A stretch of 64,000 nt of DNA from Phytophthora colocasiae (lineage: Eukaryota; Oomycota; Peronosporomycetes; Peronosporales; Peronosporaceae), in the NCBI GenBank assembly GCA_018806915.1, contig JAGKQI010000093.1, positions 1,550,001-1,614,000 on the forward strand, read 5' to 3'. Below the pieces are notes generated by a model. The model did not search any database and was not told where the DNA came from. It saw only the letters and a program-made list of their open reading frames with translations. This document shows positions 11,624 to 23,200 of the stretch, one piece after another. Positions within the stretch are counted from its first letter, which is position 1; each line of letters starts with the position of its first letter. The translations under genes and the position numbers were made by a program.

Positions 11624-11679
11624 AGCCAAAATGGTGACTACCCTGGCCCTTAGCCAAAACGGTGACCACTCTGGCCCTT
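11624..11679. repeat. Two 28-bp direct tandem repeats
   Basis: The unit AGCCAAAAYGGTGACYACYC followed by TGGCCCTT occurs twice head to tail (11624-11651, 11652-11679) with three differences. It lies between the hAT end and the RING ORF; the function is unknown. Confidence 0.8.
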
Positions 11680-11771
11680 CAACACTAATGCTTAGTACTT
11701 ATCTTGTACAGCCTATTAATTGGCTAAAATATTTTACAAGATAATTTAAAAAATGATTATTACTTCAAATT

Positions 11772-12293
11772 TTATTCATCATAATCACTGACACTATTGT
11801 CTTGATCGTCATCCGAACGATCTGATTTTTGAAGCCACCACCAATTTGCATCCGCTGGCCGAAGCCGAGATGGAGGAGGTGGTGGTTGTCGAGGGAAGAC
11901 AGGGTGCCTGCATGTTGGACACGTGGCCTTCATGCCTCGTGTGTCGATATGTGCTGAGATGCACCCGCGACAAAATTGATTGCGGCATTGTCGGCAGGCA
12001 TATGGGTCCGCTACGGACTCCCAGCAAATTGGACATCGATCGTCTAAGTGCTGATCATACGTTAGCGGTGCTAGCGGCGCTAACATATGATCAGTACTGC
12101 TAGCCTCCAATTCGCTCTCGAGAACCGCACGTACCAGGTCAACAACCGTCGAAGAGGCCACTGCCGTTCTCGCCTCAATTTGATGTTCCGGTCGGCGCTC
12201 TCTGCGGCGGTTGTTACGCTGACGCCTGCGATTCTCGAGGAAGGCCCGGGATTCTGGCGTGCGTGGATTCTGATTGTTGAGCCGATATTCCAC
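11772..12293 (-). CDS. RING-finger-like protein
   Basis: A 173-residue ORF. A basic N-terminus rich in Arg and Asn is followed at residues ~92-135 by a RING-like zinc-binding pattern: CPIC, then CRQC, FCRGC and CPTC. The fourth ligand is Cys where classic C3HC4 RINGs have His, so the arrangement is C4C4-like. A Pro run and an acidic tail (SDRSDDDQDNSVSDYDE) close it. RING proteins usually act as E3 ubiquitin ligases; no other domain is seen. The 12294-12380 stretch upstream on the same strand shows a second IDTR...FNCPNC motif in broken frame, so the region may be a decayed tandem copy. It lies between transposon fragments and may be a passenger. Confidence 0.6.
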   Translation of the reverse strand: MEYRLNNQNPRTPESRAFLENRRRQRNNRRRERRPEHQIEARTAVASSTVVDLVRAVLESELEASSTDHMLAPLAPLTYDQHLDDRCPICWESVADPYACRQCRNQFCRGCISAHIDTRGMKATCPTCRHPVFPRQPPPPPSRLRPADANWWWLQKSDRSDDDQDNSVSDYDE

Positions 12294-12486
12294 CTAACGG
12301 ATGCGGCGTGCTTGAAAGGATGCTGGCAGTTGGGGCAGTTGAAAGGTCATTTCAGTTGTGACATGGCCTTCAACTGCCTCGTGTCTATATTTAAACCCAA
12401 AAATTCCTCGAAATCTTATTAGTGGGTGGGCTGGCTTTTTAAAATACCCAAAACCCAAAAAACTTTTATCCCAAATCTCGAACCCT

Positions 12487-12626
12487 GCTTATCATGTGGA
12501 ACCAACTCACGGATCAAGCGCGTGCGTCTCTCAATTCAGCGCATTTCGAGGATGCAAAGGTTCCTATTACACTAAGGTATTTGACCGTCTGTTTAAGAGT
12601 GAGGAGGACATACAAGCGGGCGCAAT
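12487..12626 (+). pseudogene. Copia gag fragment
   Basis: Two frames together read WNQLTDQARASLNSA, then KVFDRLFKSEEDIQAGA. The latter matches the Copia2 gag at 30690-30770 on the other strand (KVFDRQFKSEKDIQAGA). The similarity stops at 12626, where the LTR-like copy begins in opposite orientation. It is a truncated piece of a gag of the same family as Copia2. Confidence 0.65.
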
Positions 12627-12773
12627 ATGCCACGCGTTCTCCTCACGAACAACATCCCTCTGTATATTTTAGTATCACTTAGTAAGTGACCTTATAAAGT
12701 AGTAAGATGGTTGACTTTTTTCTATTGGCTTTTGTTCCTTATCATTTTATCCAATAAATGGAGTCCCATAACA
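12627..12773 (-). repeat. LTR-like segment, inverted copy of 5316-5445
   Basis: On the minus strand it starts TGTTATGGGACTCC directly after the purine-rich AGTGGGAG, as expected for the 3' LTR of a leftward-reading copia element. It is probably the 3' LTR of Copia2, but about 1 kb of unassigned sequence separates it from the end of that element's RNase H. Confidence 0.55.
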
Positions 12774-13768
12774 CTCCCACTAAAAGTTCAAGCACATCTT
12801 ATGCCTACTCTTATGTTTTAAATGATAGCTTATCACAACTTCTAGCATGCCTTATCCTTCCCTGGTCTCAGATGATATGTCCCACCAAAGATTCAGTTAC
12901 TTCTAATCGCTTCCGAGTTTTCATACGATATTTCTCTCATACAAAACTTTATGGTACGCTACTCAGCACATCTTATCATTCATATCCTATGCTCTTATCG
13001 CATATGCCATGTCCTTTCAATAGTCCATACGGACGCCTTTTCGCAAAAATAGATTTGGTGGCTCACAACTTTTGACTTTGAATCTCCAACGTTGAGACAC
13101 CCAAATTTTGACCTAATCGCTGATATAGTCCATAACCAAAATTTGTGATCCACAGAATGAATTTCTTCTTTACCCTATGGCTTCCAACTTTATTTGACCT
13201 GTATTTTACCGGGTTGGCGCTTCTGACGCCTAACTTTCCTCACTCTTGGTTTTACTTCTTAAGTCTCGGTTCGACATAGCGCCTCTGGCCGCTTTTAAAC
13301 CCTTCGCGGGGGGGGGGGCATCGACAATCACTGTTACAGCGCTCGGACTTTCGGTTTCGGGTTGTTCCATCCAGAGTTTGGGAAGCGCCTGAGCACAATT
13401 CTAAGGCATGGCTGGGGTCTGACCCCTCCCTTCCCAGATGCGGTCAACGGGACCACTTGCAGTGTTAGCATCACATTATCGTGGTGTGTCGGTGTCTAGT
13501 CCATAACTTTGAGCTTATTTTTGTAACCTTGAGATAACCAATATGATAACGTTACGTCTTTATTGTTCTTCTTAAACCGCATAAGTCTTTTCTTTGGTAC
13601 ACTTCAACAACCAATCCATATCTTAGCACTTCAACTTGAGCAGTATCTTTGGACTTCAACATCGAGCAGATGGCTGACGTTTTTGGATATCTTGAATGTA
13701 TCTTTTAACTTCAACTCGCTAGTCGAATGTTACAAAACCGTTACTTCAAGTGACATAAATTGAAGTGA
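12774..13768. other. Unassigned stretch between Copia2 pol and its LTR-like end
   Basis: No coding frame or known repeat is recognised. It contains a G run near 13311 and AT-rich sequence. Copia pol normally ends close to the 3' LTR, so this 1 kb may be a further, unrecognised insertion. Confidence 0.4.
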
Positions 13769-14885
13769 TTAGGTTGGGGAAAGGTCCTTTACCCCCATCA
13801 GAGCCCTAAGTTTTTCAAATTGGCTTTGCGGTAGTGCCTTAGTCAGGGCATCAGCCACCATATCATTCGTGTCGCAGTATGTTACTACAAATCTTCCCTT
13901 ATCATGTACTTCTCTAGCATAAAGCCCTTTAATATCAATGTGCTTTGTTGAAGTATGATTGGCTGGATCTGGTATTATACTAATGGCACCTTTGTTATCA
14001 CACCAAACATACTACTGGTTGTGACTGCTTAAAGCCGAGCTCTTCTAATAAGATCCACAGCTATTCGCTTTCTTTGACTCCTTCACTTAGCTATCAATTC
14101 TGCTTGAGCTGTATGAAGGCTCACTGTGTCTTGTCTTGAACTTTTCCAAATAATACATGCATCCGCCATAATACTCACATACCCAGTCACTGACTTTCTG
14201 TTCTCATTAGCATTCGCGAAGCTCGCGTCTGTGTACAACTCATATATCACTTCTTTGCTATTACCATCAAATATGAGTCCGTACGTCGACGTTCCTTTCA
14301 GATACTTTAGTACTCTCTGGGCTGCCTTGTAATGGCTTTTGTTATAGCATGATAGGAATTTGCTTAGTTCCCTTACAGCATTTGCTATATCGGGGCGTGT
14401 TCCTCGCACAAGATACATCAGTGACCCAACCAGGCCTCTGTAATCAAATGGTTGGTCAACACTTAATGTAGCTTCTTTCTCCAGTACTACACTCTTCGCT
14501 TATGGAGTTGGCTCTGAGTTGCGTTCAGTCATATCAAACTTTTGTAGCAAGTCCATAATATATTTATGTTGTGACATACTTAACATCTAATTCTCCCTGT
14601 CTCGCTTTATTTCCATCTTTAGTAGGTAGTGGATATCACCAAGATCCTTCATAGTGAATCGTGCAGAAAGTTCTGCCTTTACTTTTTCCAGCAATTTCAT
14701 ATCACTAGCGGCGATAGTAATATCATCCACATAGACTCAGATTAGTACTATCTGCGTTACTCCATTTACCTCCCACTTTTGACGGTACAAACAGTACTCC
14801 TTTTTGCATCGACAAAACCCAAGGCTTACAAGGAACGTATTCAACAGGGCATACCAAATTCTCCGTGCCTGTTTAAGGCCATAAA
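13769..14885 (-). pseudogene. Copia2 reverse transcriptase C-terminus and RNase H
   Basis: The minus strand begins at the Gypsy1 LTR with GLKQARRIWYALLNTF, followed by the reverse transcriptase end, the connection block YLVRGTRPDIANAV, and RNase H (YTDASFAN, then a degraded AELIA segment and DNKGAISI). It closes with ADALTKALP and KLRALMGVKDLSPT before a TAA at 13769. Several frame breaks and stops mark it as decayed. Its missing upstream half lies at 26.3-27.1 kb, ending KSLY, which joins exactly to GLKQ. Confidence 0.85.
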
Positions 14886-15273
14886 TGTAACGGGGTTACA
14901 CGGCGCTGCGCGCCTTGGCTACAGTTGGTGTGGTATACACCGACTATCACCCGTCACATATCTGTGTATGACACATCGTATCTCACACGTCACATATGTA
15001 GCCATTGGATGGCATTACATTTGATTAGGATTTAGTATGTTAGATACTAAATCCGTTACATTTAGGATTAGGGCAATAAAGTAAATAAAAATTAGTTTGC
15101 ATTTTACATAATTAGTGTTAGTTCCTTTATATAGGGACACTGATTGTGGGAGTCCCGTATTTAGTGGACTACTTGGTTCTTGTATAGAACCGAAGGCTAG
15201 TGCCTTGCAAGGAGGACTCTACGAGTCAACTAAACTTCCTCTGTGTCGTGCACACCTACGCAGCCCCGCTGCA
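14886..15273 (+). repeat. Gypsy1 5' LTR
   Basis: A 388-bp LTR starting TGTAACGGGGTTACA, itself a small palindrome, and ending GCCCCGCTGCA. The right end is fixed by the inverted copy at 27090 and by the primer-binding site that follows. Confidence 0.85.
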
Positions 15274-15275
15274 TC

Positions 15276-15290
15276 TGGTAGCACTCGTAG
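15276..15290 (+). other. Gypsy1 primer-binding site candidate
   Basis: TGGTAGCACTCGTAG lies 2 nt after the LTR and begins TGG as expected for pairing with the CCA end of a tRNA. Gypsy2 has TGGTAGCACTTGG in the equivalent place, which supports the assignment. Confidence 0.6.
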
Positions 15291-15330
15291 TCAATCCAAC
15301 TCCTGAGTTGAAGACTGTTTCTCTGTGAGA

Positions 15331-16289
15331 ATGGAGCCAGAAGCATACGCTCACTTGACTCCGAGTCAGCGGGACACGCTTAACAAGCTTACGTCCTTGC
15401 TGGGCCCGGAAGGTATGGCGCACCTTGCGTCCCAAGGGCCGGAGGCCGTCAACGCGCGCCTCGAGGCATTTGCCTCGTACGAAAACGCTCTCGTTGAGCA
15501 CATCCAACGGAATGTAAAAGGGGTTAACCCCGCTCCGAGAGCTAAGCCCGTCACGCTCAGCCTGAAGACCTTTCACGGGCACGAAGGAGAGAACCTCCTG
15601 TTGTGGACCCGAGAGGTCGAAATGGCCATGGGGGCCGCTATGCTCCAGTTGGAAGGCCAACGCGTAGCGTTCGCCATCTCTAAGCTCGAAGGGCGAGCAC
15701 GAAAAATGGGCCTTGACGTCTGGAACGTCGGTAGAAATCTTCCCCACTTGGGGTGAGCTTAAGGCCAAGCTTACGCAAGTGTTCGCTCCGCCTAACCAGG
15801 CGTATCGCGTGCAGTCACGCTTCCTTGCTTGCCGACAGGGCAAGAAGGACCTGGTGGACTATGTCCAAGAGCTGCGCACGCTCATTGCAGGCATGGCTGC
15901 CGACCCTCTACCCCGTGACCATCTTCATGGAAGGTTTACGAGCTGGCGTGGCCAGGACGGAGGCATTCCGTCAGAATCCTCGCACCTTCGAGGACGCTGT
16001 CAGCGTGGCACTGAATGCCGAACACAACTTTAAGTTGTCGAGGGTCGGTGCTAACAGCACAGGGTCCGGGGGACCCGAGCCCATGGACCTCAGCTATGCT
16101 GAAGATGAAGTAGCCGAGCTACGGGCTGCGGTGCAGCGTATGAGCACCCGCCGGTGCTACACGTGTGGTAGTCCCACACATCTGAGGCCCAACTGCCCTC
16201 TGCGCAAAGAGCGCGCCGGCCAGAATGGCCGCAACCCTGCCGCGGGTCCCGCTTTGGGCTCTGCCCAGGGAAACGACGGCTCCCAGTAG
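15331..16289 (+). pseudogene. Gypsy1 Gag
   Basis: Starts [13 protein letters not shown] at 15331. The reading changes frame twice, near 15703 and near 15903. The capsid-like part runs through [17 protein letters not shown] and LVDYVQELRTLIAGMA, both usual for Ty3/gypsy gag. The C-terminal zinc knuckle is CYTCGSPTHLRPNC (C-x2-C-x4-H-x4-C). It ends at 16289. The domain order and length are normal, so it was intact before the two indels. Confidence 0.85.
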
Positions 16290-16327
16290 ACGCGAGGCGG
16301 TCTACTGGGGAAGAACTGAGTTCTGCA

Positions 16328-16733
16328 GTGCGTGAGAGGCACTGGGGCTCAGCCCCGAAGAGCTCCGTGCTCTTGAACACGGAACGTGTGAGCAAGCAGG
16401 GCTTGCTGGTCGTCCATGTGGACGTGAAGGGCTTCGAGAAGCCGTGGATCGTGTTGATCGATTCTGGAGCGTCTAGCAACTATGTCAGACGCTCCACCGT
16501 TGAGGGTAGTCAGCAATTATGCTGAGGCGCTTCGAGCGCGAAGAGGTGACACCGTCACCGTCCGTCTAGCGACGGGCGTCCGTGTCACGGCAGCCAAGGT
16601 CACCATGGACCTGCGGCTGAAGTTCTTGGACTTCGATAGCGTGGAACGCTGCTTGGTCTTGGACCTGGATTCGAGGTACGACCTCATCCTTGGTATGGCG
16701 TCGCTGGAGCGTCACGAGCCATGGATCGATTAA
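16328..16733 (+). pseudogene. Gypsy1 aspartic protease
   Basis: Two overlapping frames cover one retropepsin domain. The active-site loop IVLIDSGASSNYV is in the first frame. The second carries VRLATGVRV and YDLILGMASLERHEPWID, the flap and C-terminal motif of gypsy proteases. One frame break lies near 16500. It would process the polyprotein in the particle. Confidence 0.85.
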
Positions 16734-16778
16734 AGGTCGAAGACCTTAGGTGCTACGCACTTCTCTCCTAGTGGGGCT

Positions 16779-18848
16779 TTGGCGAGTCATGAACCCACCT
16801 CTGCTAGGAAGCAGAAGCGCTATTGGCGCGAGCATCGAGCCGAGTCGGCTATGATGCTGGAAGTCGGCGTGTCCGAGTTAGTGGACAGCACCGAGTGCGA
16901 GGACCGCAGTCCTGTTGAGCGCGTAGGGCTGATTGACAGTGAGTCCACGTGTGGGCAAGGCCCACGTAATCCCTGTGGGGCGGCACGTACTCCGCCGAGC
17001 GATGCTGGTCGTGTACCAAGTAGATCGCTGAATGTCTCTGACATTGGACCAGCTACGGTCATTGATTGTGCAGCGGCACGTACTCCGCTGAGCGACATCG
17101 GCCATCGACCGAGTGGATCGCTGAGTGTCTCTGACACTGGGCCGAGAGAGGCCGAAACTTGTGCGACGGCACGTAACCCGTCGAATGGACGTTCGTCGGC
17201 TAGACGACGACGTCGTAAGGCCCTTTGGGCGAGACGCTCTGCGTCTGAGTCATCCGTGACGTCGAGTACCGACGCACAGGAGGGATGTGGGCAGCTATAC
17301 ACTCTGATTGATGGAGTGGACGGCAGTGCCGAAGGCAGCGTCCTGCTGGACGAGCTGCCGAGTGTTAACAAGCTCCTTGAGCTAGAGGAGATGTCGTTCG
17401 CCGACTTTGGCGATGCCTTAAAGGCTGGCGAACTCGCCGAGGTGGTCATCGTCCGACCTGAAGAGGAGTTAAACTCATCGTCCCTCGTTGACGAGTCCGT
17501 CTTGGCCGAGGTCAAGAAGGCGTTGAACGCCAGGAGTGGATCGGAGATCCTCAAGAATCCCTCGGATCCCTTCTACTCCTTGCTGAAGGAATATGGAGAC
17601 GTTGTCTCGAAGGAACCACCGAGTGGCCTGCCTCCTGACCGAGGCGTTCGTCACGAGATCGACTTAGTTCCCGGAACTAAATACTGCGTGACCCGGCAGT
17701 GGCCTCTTCCTAAAGAGCAATGCGACGTCATTGACGCCTTCTTCCGTGCGAAGCACGCGGCGGGTCTCGTGCGCGAGAGCAAGTCTCCGCACTCTGCGCC
17801 TACGTTCTGTGTCAGAAAGCCGAATGGCAAGTGGCGTATCGTTCACGCTTTTAACAAGCTCAACGCTGCCATGATTCCGGCGCAGACGCCGATTCCTAGG
17901 AAGGATGTTCTTCAGAACAACATGGTGGGTTGCACCATGTACAGTACGCTCGACTTAGTCGATGGCTACTATCAGCTGCTCATGCGAGCCAGTGATATTC
18001 CGCTTACAGCGGTGAGCACCCCGAGCGGTATGCTCTGGGAGTGGCTCGTCATGTCCCAAGGGCTGTCGAATGCAACATTCAATCGTCTAGTGACGCAGTT
18101 GTTCAGGCCCCTGCGAATCTGTTCGCACAGACGTACTTTGACGACGTGTTCGTCCACAGTCAGGCCGAACACGGCAAGACTGACGTCGAGGTGCACGTGG
18201 AACACGTGAGAGCTGTGCTCGAGTGCATGCGCACGAACAAATTGTACGCCAACGCAGACAAGTGCGTCTTTGGCGCGGAAGAAATCCCCTTCCTAGGGTG
18301 CTTCATTGGGAAGCATGGCCTTCGTGCTGATCCAGCAAATGTCAAGGCCATTGTGGACTGGCCGGTTCCCTTGAACCAGAAGGACTTGCGTAAGTGGCTG
18401 GGCTTGGCCAACTACTTGCACAAGTATAGCGAGAACTACGCTGCGTTGGCTCGGCCACTGACGGATCTCCTAAGAAGGATGCCGAATGGGTATGGCGTGC
18501 TGAGCACGAGAGTGCGTTCACTTGTATCAAGGATAGCTGCTTCAGGCACCGATACTGGCGTTGCCAGACCCCGATCGTCCGTTCATCGTCGTCTGTGACG
18601 CCTCGGACTTTGCCATCGGCAGTGCTTTGCTACAAGCGGACGCCGACGGGCGCGAACGCGTCATTGCGTTTGAGTATCGGCAGCTCAAGGCTGCTGAGAA
18701 GAACTATCCAGTTCATGACAAGGAGCTACTTGCGATGAAGTACGCTCTCGTCAAATTCAGGGTTCACCTGCTCTGCTCCAAGCCATTCGTGATCTACACT
18801 GATCATGCGTCGCTACGCACCGCGACGGAGTCGCCTCACCTCTCATAG
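16779..18848 (+). pseudogene. Gypsy1 reverse transcriptase and RNase H
   Basis: A 200-residue Ser/Arg-rich linker precedes the reverse transcriptase. Motifs visible are SAPTFCVRKPNGKWRIV, STLDLVDGYYQL and the catalytic box YFDD at about 18140, after a frame change near 18110. Thumb and connection regions follow (FLGCFIGKHGLRADPANV). RNase H reads PFIVVCDASDFAIG and HDKELLAMKYAL. Another break lies near 18500 and a TAG at 18846. Catalytic residues are conserved. Confidence 0.9.
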
Positions 18849-18851
18849 AGG

Positions 18852-20290
18852 ATGGCCCGATGGCTCTCCTTCTTTGCGGAGTATAACTTCGAGGTGAAGT
18901 ATAAGCCTGGCAGGCAGAACGTCCTCGCTGACGCGTTATCACGTCGCCCGGACTATGAGTTATCTCATGTCACCTCGGTGACATCGTCCGTGACGGACAT
19001 GGTTCGAGCAGCGTACGCTCAGGACGACTCCTGTGTCGCGCTTCAAGCTCTAGGGAGCGATGAGTTTAAGGACTCAAAGGTGACGCTGTCACGACGCCTA
19101 AAGGCGAGACTCCAGCGCTATAGCCTGGAAGGTGGTCTGCTGTACTACAGCACGGGTCAGGATGACCCACCTCACGATGAGGACCTGAAGTATCGTATCC
19201 TCTATGAGGCCCACGACACGTCCACCAGCAGCCACCTCGGTCGTGAGAAGACCTACGGCTCGGTGAGCTCCATGTACTGGTGGCCAAAGATGTACAAGTG
19301 GGTCAGCACATATGTGCACACGTGCGAGACGTGTTAGCGGGTTAAACCCTCAGCGCACGCGGCAGCGCCTTTGGCGAGCTTGCCTGTACCCTCTGGGTGT
19401 TGGCAGTCCATCAGTATGGACTTTGTGTTTGGCCTGCCGAAGGACTCAGCAGGCAACACGGGCGATGTGGTCTTTGTTGACCGTCTGAGCAAGATGGCTC
19501 ACCTAGCGGCTGTGCCGGACACCATCGATGGCGCTGGTACAGCGACGATCTTCATCGATCGGGTCTTCCACCAGCATGGGCTGCCAGAGACCATTGTCTC
19601 GGATCGAGACCCTGGTTTCACGGGTCACTTCTGGACGTCCGTCTTTAAAGTGCTTGGCACTCGACTGGACATGTCCACGGCGGACCATCCGCAGACCGAC
19701 GGTCAGACTGAACGCGTGAACCGCGTCCTGGAGGACATCCTCCGAAGCGTATGCGCTGAAACGCCGAAGCGTTGGAGCGCTATGCTCCCGCTCGTTGAGT
19801 TCTCAATGAACAATGCGGTGCATGCCTCGACAGGCTTCACCCCGTTCTACGTGAACGGCCTTGCGCATCCGCGCGTCCCGCTCACTCCGCCACGCGGTGC
19901 TTTCGGGCTTAGTGGGGGAGAGGCTGTGCCGTCACTCGAGCTTGCTGATATCTGCCCTTCTGCTGTGCGTAAACAAGTCGATGACTTCCTCTCGGTGAGA
20001 TTGAGCGTATTGCGCCGTGTGCGTGACGCGATGGCTGAAAGCTAAGACGTTCAGAAGGAACAAGCTGATGCAAAAGGTAAAGGCAATGGATGGGAATTTA
20101 AGGTCGGTGACCAGGTTTTATTAAACGCTAAGAACCTACCTACACATGCAGTGTCGAGTGTCTTTAAGACTAAATTGTGTCCGCGCTTCATCAAACCATT
20201 TACGGTCGTGGCCAAGAAGGGCCTGGCATACACGCTTGACTTGCCAAAGCGGATGCGAACACACCCCGTGTTCTACGTCGGCTTGCTTAA
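18852..20290 (+). pseudogene. Gypsy1 integrase, part before piggyBac
   Basis: The HHCC zinc domain is seen as H..SHLGREKT...CETC, with a TAG right after CETC. The core follows: first Asp in SISMDFVFGLP, second in IVSDRDPGF, Glu in DGQTERVNR. A C-terminal GPY-like block ends THPVFYVGLL at the TTAA target (20287-20290). The reading resumes at 23863 as KPYRDPAGVSAEA. The expected GPY-to-chromodomain layout is therefore split only by the piggyBac insertion. A stop at 20043 adds a further lesion. Confidence 0.88.
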
Positions 20291-23200
20291 CCCTTGTAAC
20301 GCCAGCCCTTATTCTGTATAATACAGAAGAGAGAGTTGTCTTGAGTAAACTATTGACAGAGGATTGCAACACTTTATCTGTTTCAAGCCCTTCCAGGCGA
20401 CGTGACGAAAACGTTATGAAATCGAGGCACAGACGCGACGAATGTTACCATAAAAGTATCATTTTTCCCATCAGCTGTCAGTTTTGAGCGCTGCTATTGG
20501 CTGCTACGTATCAGACATACCTCCTGCAGTTGATTCCCCCGTCGATTGCGATCGTCGCTTCACGGGGGAGCTGCACGTGGCGCACTCACATTCACGAAAA
20601 GTTGGTAAGCAGCATGCATGGAATTAATTTGCTTTGGTGCTAATCGCTATCTCCTTGGTCCAAGTAGTCGACATCGTGCTCCTCCTCGTCATCGGCCCGT
20701 CACTCGACGTCTTCGTGCTTACGCTTTCTGTAGCGGATGTTCTTTCTCAAATGCGCTGGAATAAGCGAGCCGCACCCCACACTGTGTGCCAGATCTGGCT
20801 GCAAGTGAGTATTACCAGTGTCTTCTCGGCGCACCTTCGCGCAGAGCGGCACGTGATGCCACGAAGCAGCTCACAAGACGGGAAGTAGAAACTGCTTTCA
20901 AATCTTTTCTTGTTCGGTTCAGCCAGATCAGAGCACACCTTGCAGGAGTGCTGCAGGCGTTTGCGTCTGTACTTGTTGGTGTTGTTACAGAGGAGTTGTT
21001 TTCCTGAGGGTCTCGGAACGGAGACCAGCCTCAGCGTTCATGTTGGCCTCAAAGGTCGCCGCGCTCACCCCCATAAGCTCACGATGCAATCTCCGCGCGT
21101 ACTCGGCGTGCGTGGGTACTTAGTGTCCGCTCTGCTTCATCAAGCTTGTGGATACAAAGCCGTTCACAATGGCCTTATCCACAAACCCCAGAAAAGCTGG
21201 CGATAATACTTTGAAGGCGACACACTGTTGCAGCGAGTAGCTTTGCAGTCGTAGCTGGTCATGAGTGTCTACCCCACCCATCCCAGCGTGATAATCAGCA
21301 ACCAGTTGGGGGCAAGGCACTTCTCCAGAGCTCCGGTGGCTTTGTTCGCCTAGTGACCGACGTTGAGATAGTTGAGCAGCCAATTGATATCATGTGCACT
21401 GGTGAAGAGTCCATCCACGCCAACGCTACAAGCTCGGGGTGATCAACATCTTGGGCAATCTTGTAGGTCCTGCGTGGCATGTACGCCGGGCGCTTCTTTG
21501 CTTGAATTCAAGAGAGATTTCGGCCATCCGAGCATTTGTCGTTCCGGTGGGTGCCGACATAGTAGAAGCTCATATCCTGAAGACGGAGTGCCAAAGCACA
21601 GGAAGAGTAGAAGTTGTCGGCGATAATAAGTCTTCTTGGCTGCCCGTCGAAAGTCTTGGCCAAGTTTTCGAATAACAGCCTTCTGCGCCACACCTTTAGC
21701 TTTCTTCTTGTCCTTCGTCTTACCTAAGTACACCTCTACTCTGTACAATACAGAATACGATAAGCAGTTAGCAACTTACTTCTGTACGATACTGAGCATA
21801 ATAGAAAAGCAGGAAACAGCTTATTCTGTACAAGCCAGAATTGCCTATTCTGTGTGAATTTCAAAGCTCGCTCACCTTGAACAGTAACCCGTCTCAGCGC
21901 AACACGTCATATAGCATTTCGTGCCGTACTTGTGCGGCTTATCTTCGCTGTTGTAGACTCGAATCGGATTGAACTGGCTGCGGTTAGAATTGTGCCTTCA
22001 TCAAAGCTACACGCGCACCCCAAGCGATAACCGCGCCGAAACGTTTTCTCCAATGCTTGAAGAATTGGACGGACTTTCACGCCTTGTCGTGTGAAGCCGC
22101 CGCACCTGTTGAGTTACTTGCAAAATGAAGGTACCTTTGTGATGATACGGAAGCGTTCACGTTTCATGTAGCGACTGAATGTTCCTCGGGAACAGCTCCA
22201 TCCTCGCGAGTTGACCAATGCTTCTAACTCCGTCCGTGTGACTGCAGAGTGTCCTCGCAGCCAGAAGGCCAATGACATGTAGAATCTCGTGCGGCTTGAT
22301 AGGCTTCACGTTCCAGCTTGAGCTTAATTTCAGTAAGGGGCTGAACTGTCTTCGATGGGTCCTCTTCGTGCTTCGAGCTGCTTCATGCGGCGTATCTTCT
22401 CGGCTGCACCTGAATGCACTCCTGGCGGTACGCGTCACCTTCGCTTGCAATGTGCACCCACAGTGCCTTTGGAAGGAAGTAAAATACATTCTCCTGGCGG
22501 TGACTTCGCGAATGCAGCTGCCGATTTCGTGACACCATACGACCCACTGTAGAGATCAGTGGCGCTCACCTCGCTGTAATTCATCTGCATCCCATACAAT
22601 ACAGAGTTAAATTGCTACCGCCAACACTATTCTGTATAAGACAGCTTTACCACTTCTGTGTTGGTCGAATATGCGCCACCGCAGACGTCTCATGGCATCG
22701 TCGTCTTGTGCAAACGCGTCACTATCGTCTTCGAAATCGTCGTCAGACCTCCCTTCGCTCTCGTACTCAACAGGAGCCACAGGCACACCTAACGCTTCGC
22801 CATTTTCATCAGCATCTTCCGTCTTCATCATCTTCCTCACCGGCAGCACACAAATTTATATCGTCTGGGGCAAACAGGGCCAAACAGGCGCTCCGACCGC
22901 AGTGCCTCCGCGAAGTGGTCTGTATCAAAGATGTCAATATCACCTCACCACCTTCGTCACTCATCATCTCTTCGTCTTCATCTGAACCTCAGTGGATCTC
23001 GTTTGCCTGCGCAACATATGTTCTGTACATTACCGATTAACCAATTCCTGTAAATAACCGGAATACATTATTCTGTACCAAACGGAATAACAAATTCTGC
23101 GCCTTCTCACCTGACTGAGTTCTGATCCGCATGAAGCAGGCACAGCTTCCAGTGATGCCGATTCAGGGGAGCTGGTACTAGCCGCCCTTGGTGCTGAGAT

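Noticed and set aside
18757..19688. Minus-strand ORFs inside Gypsy1 pol
   Set aside because: They mirror GC-rich pol codons and lack domain features; unlike the 3' antisense ORF they are short and scattered.
22612..23040. Plus-strand ORF in the piggyBac element as a gene
   Set aside because: It is Ser/Arg-rich antisense to the acidic minus-strand block and has no family features.
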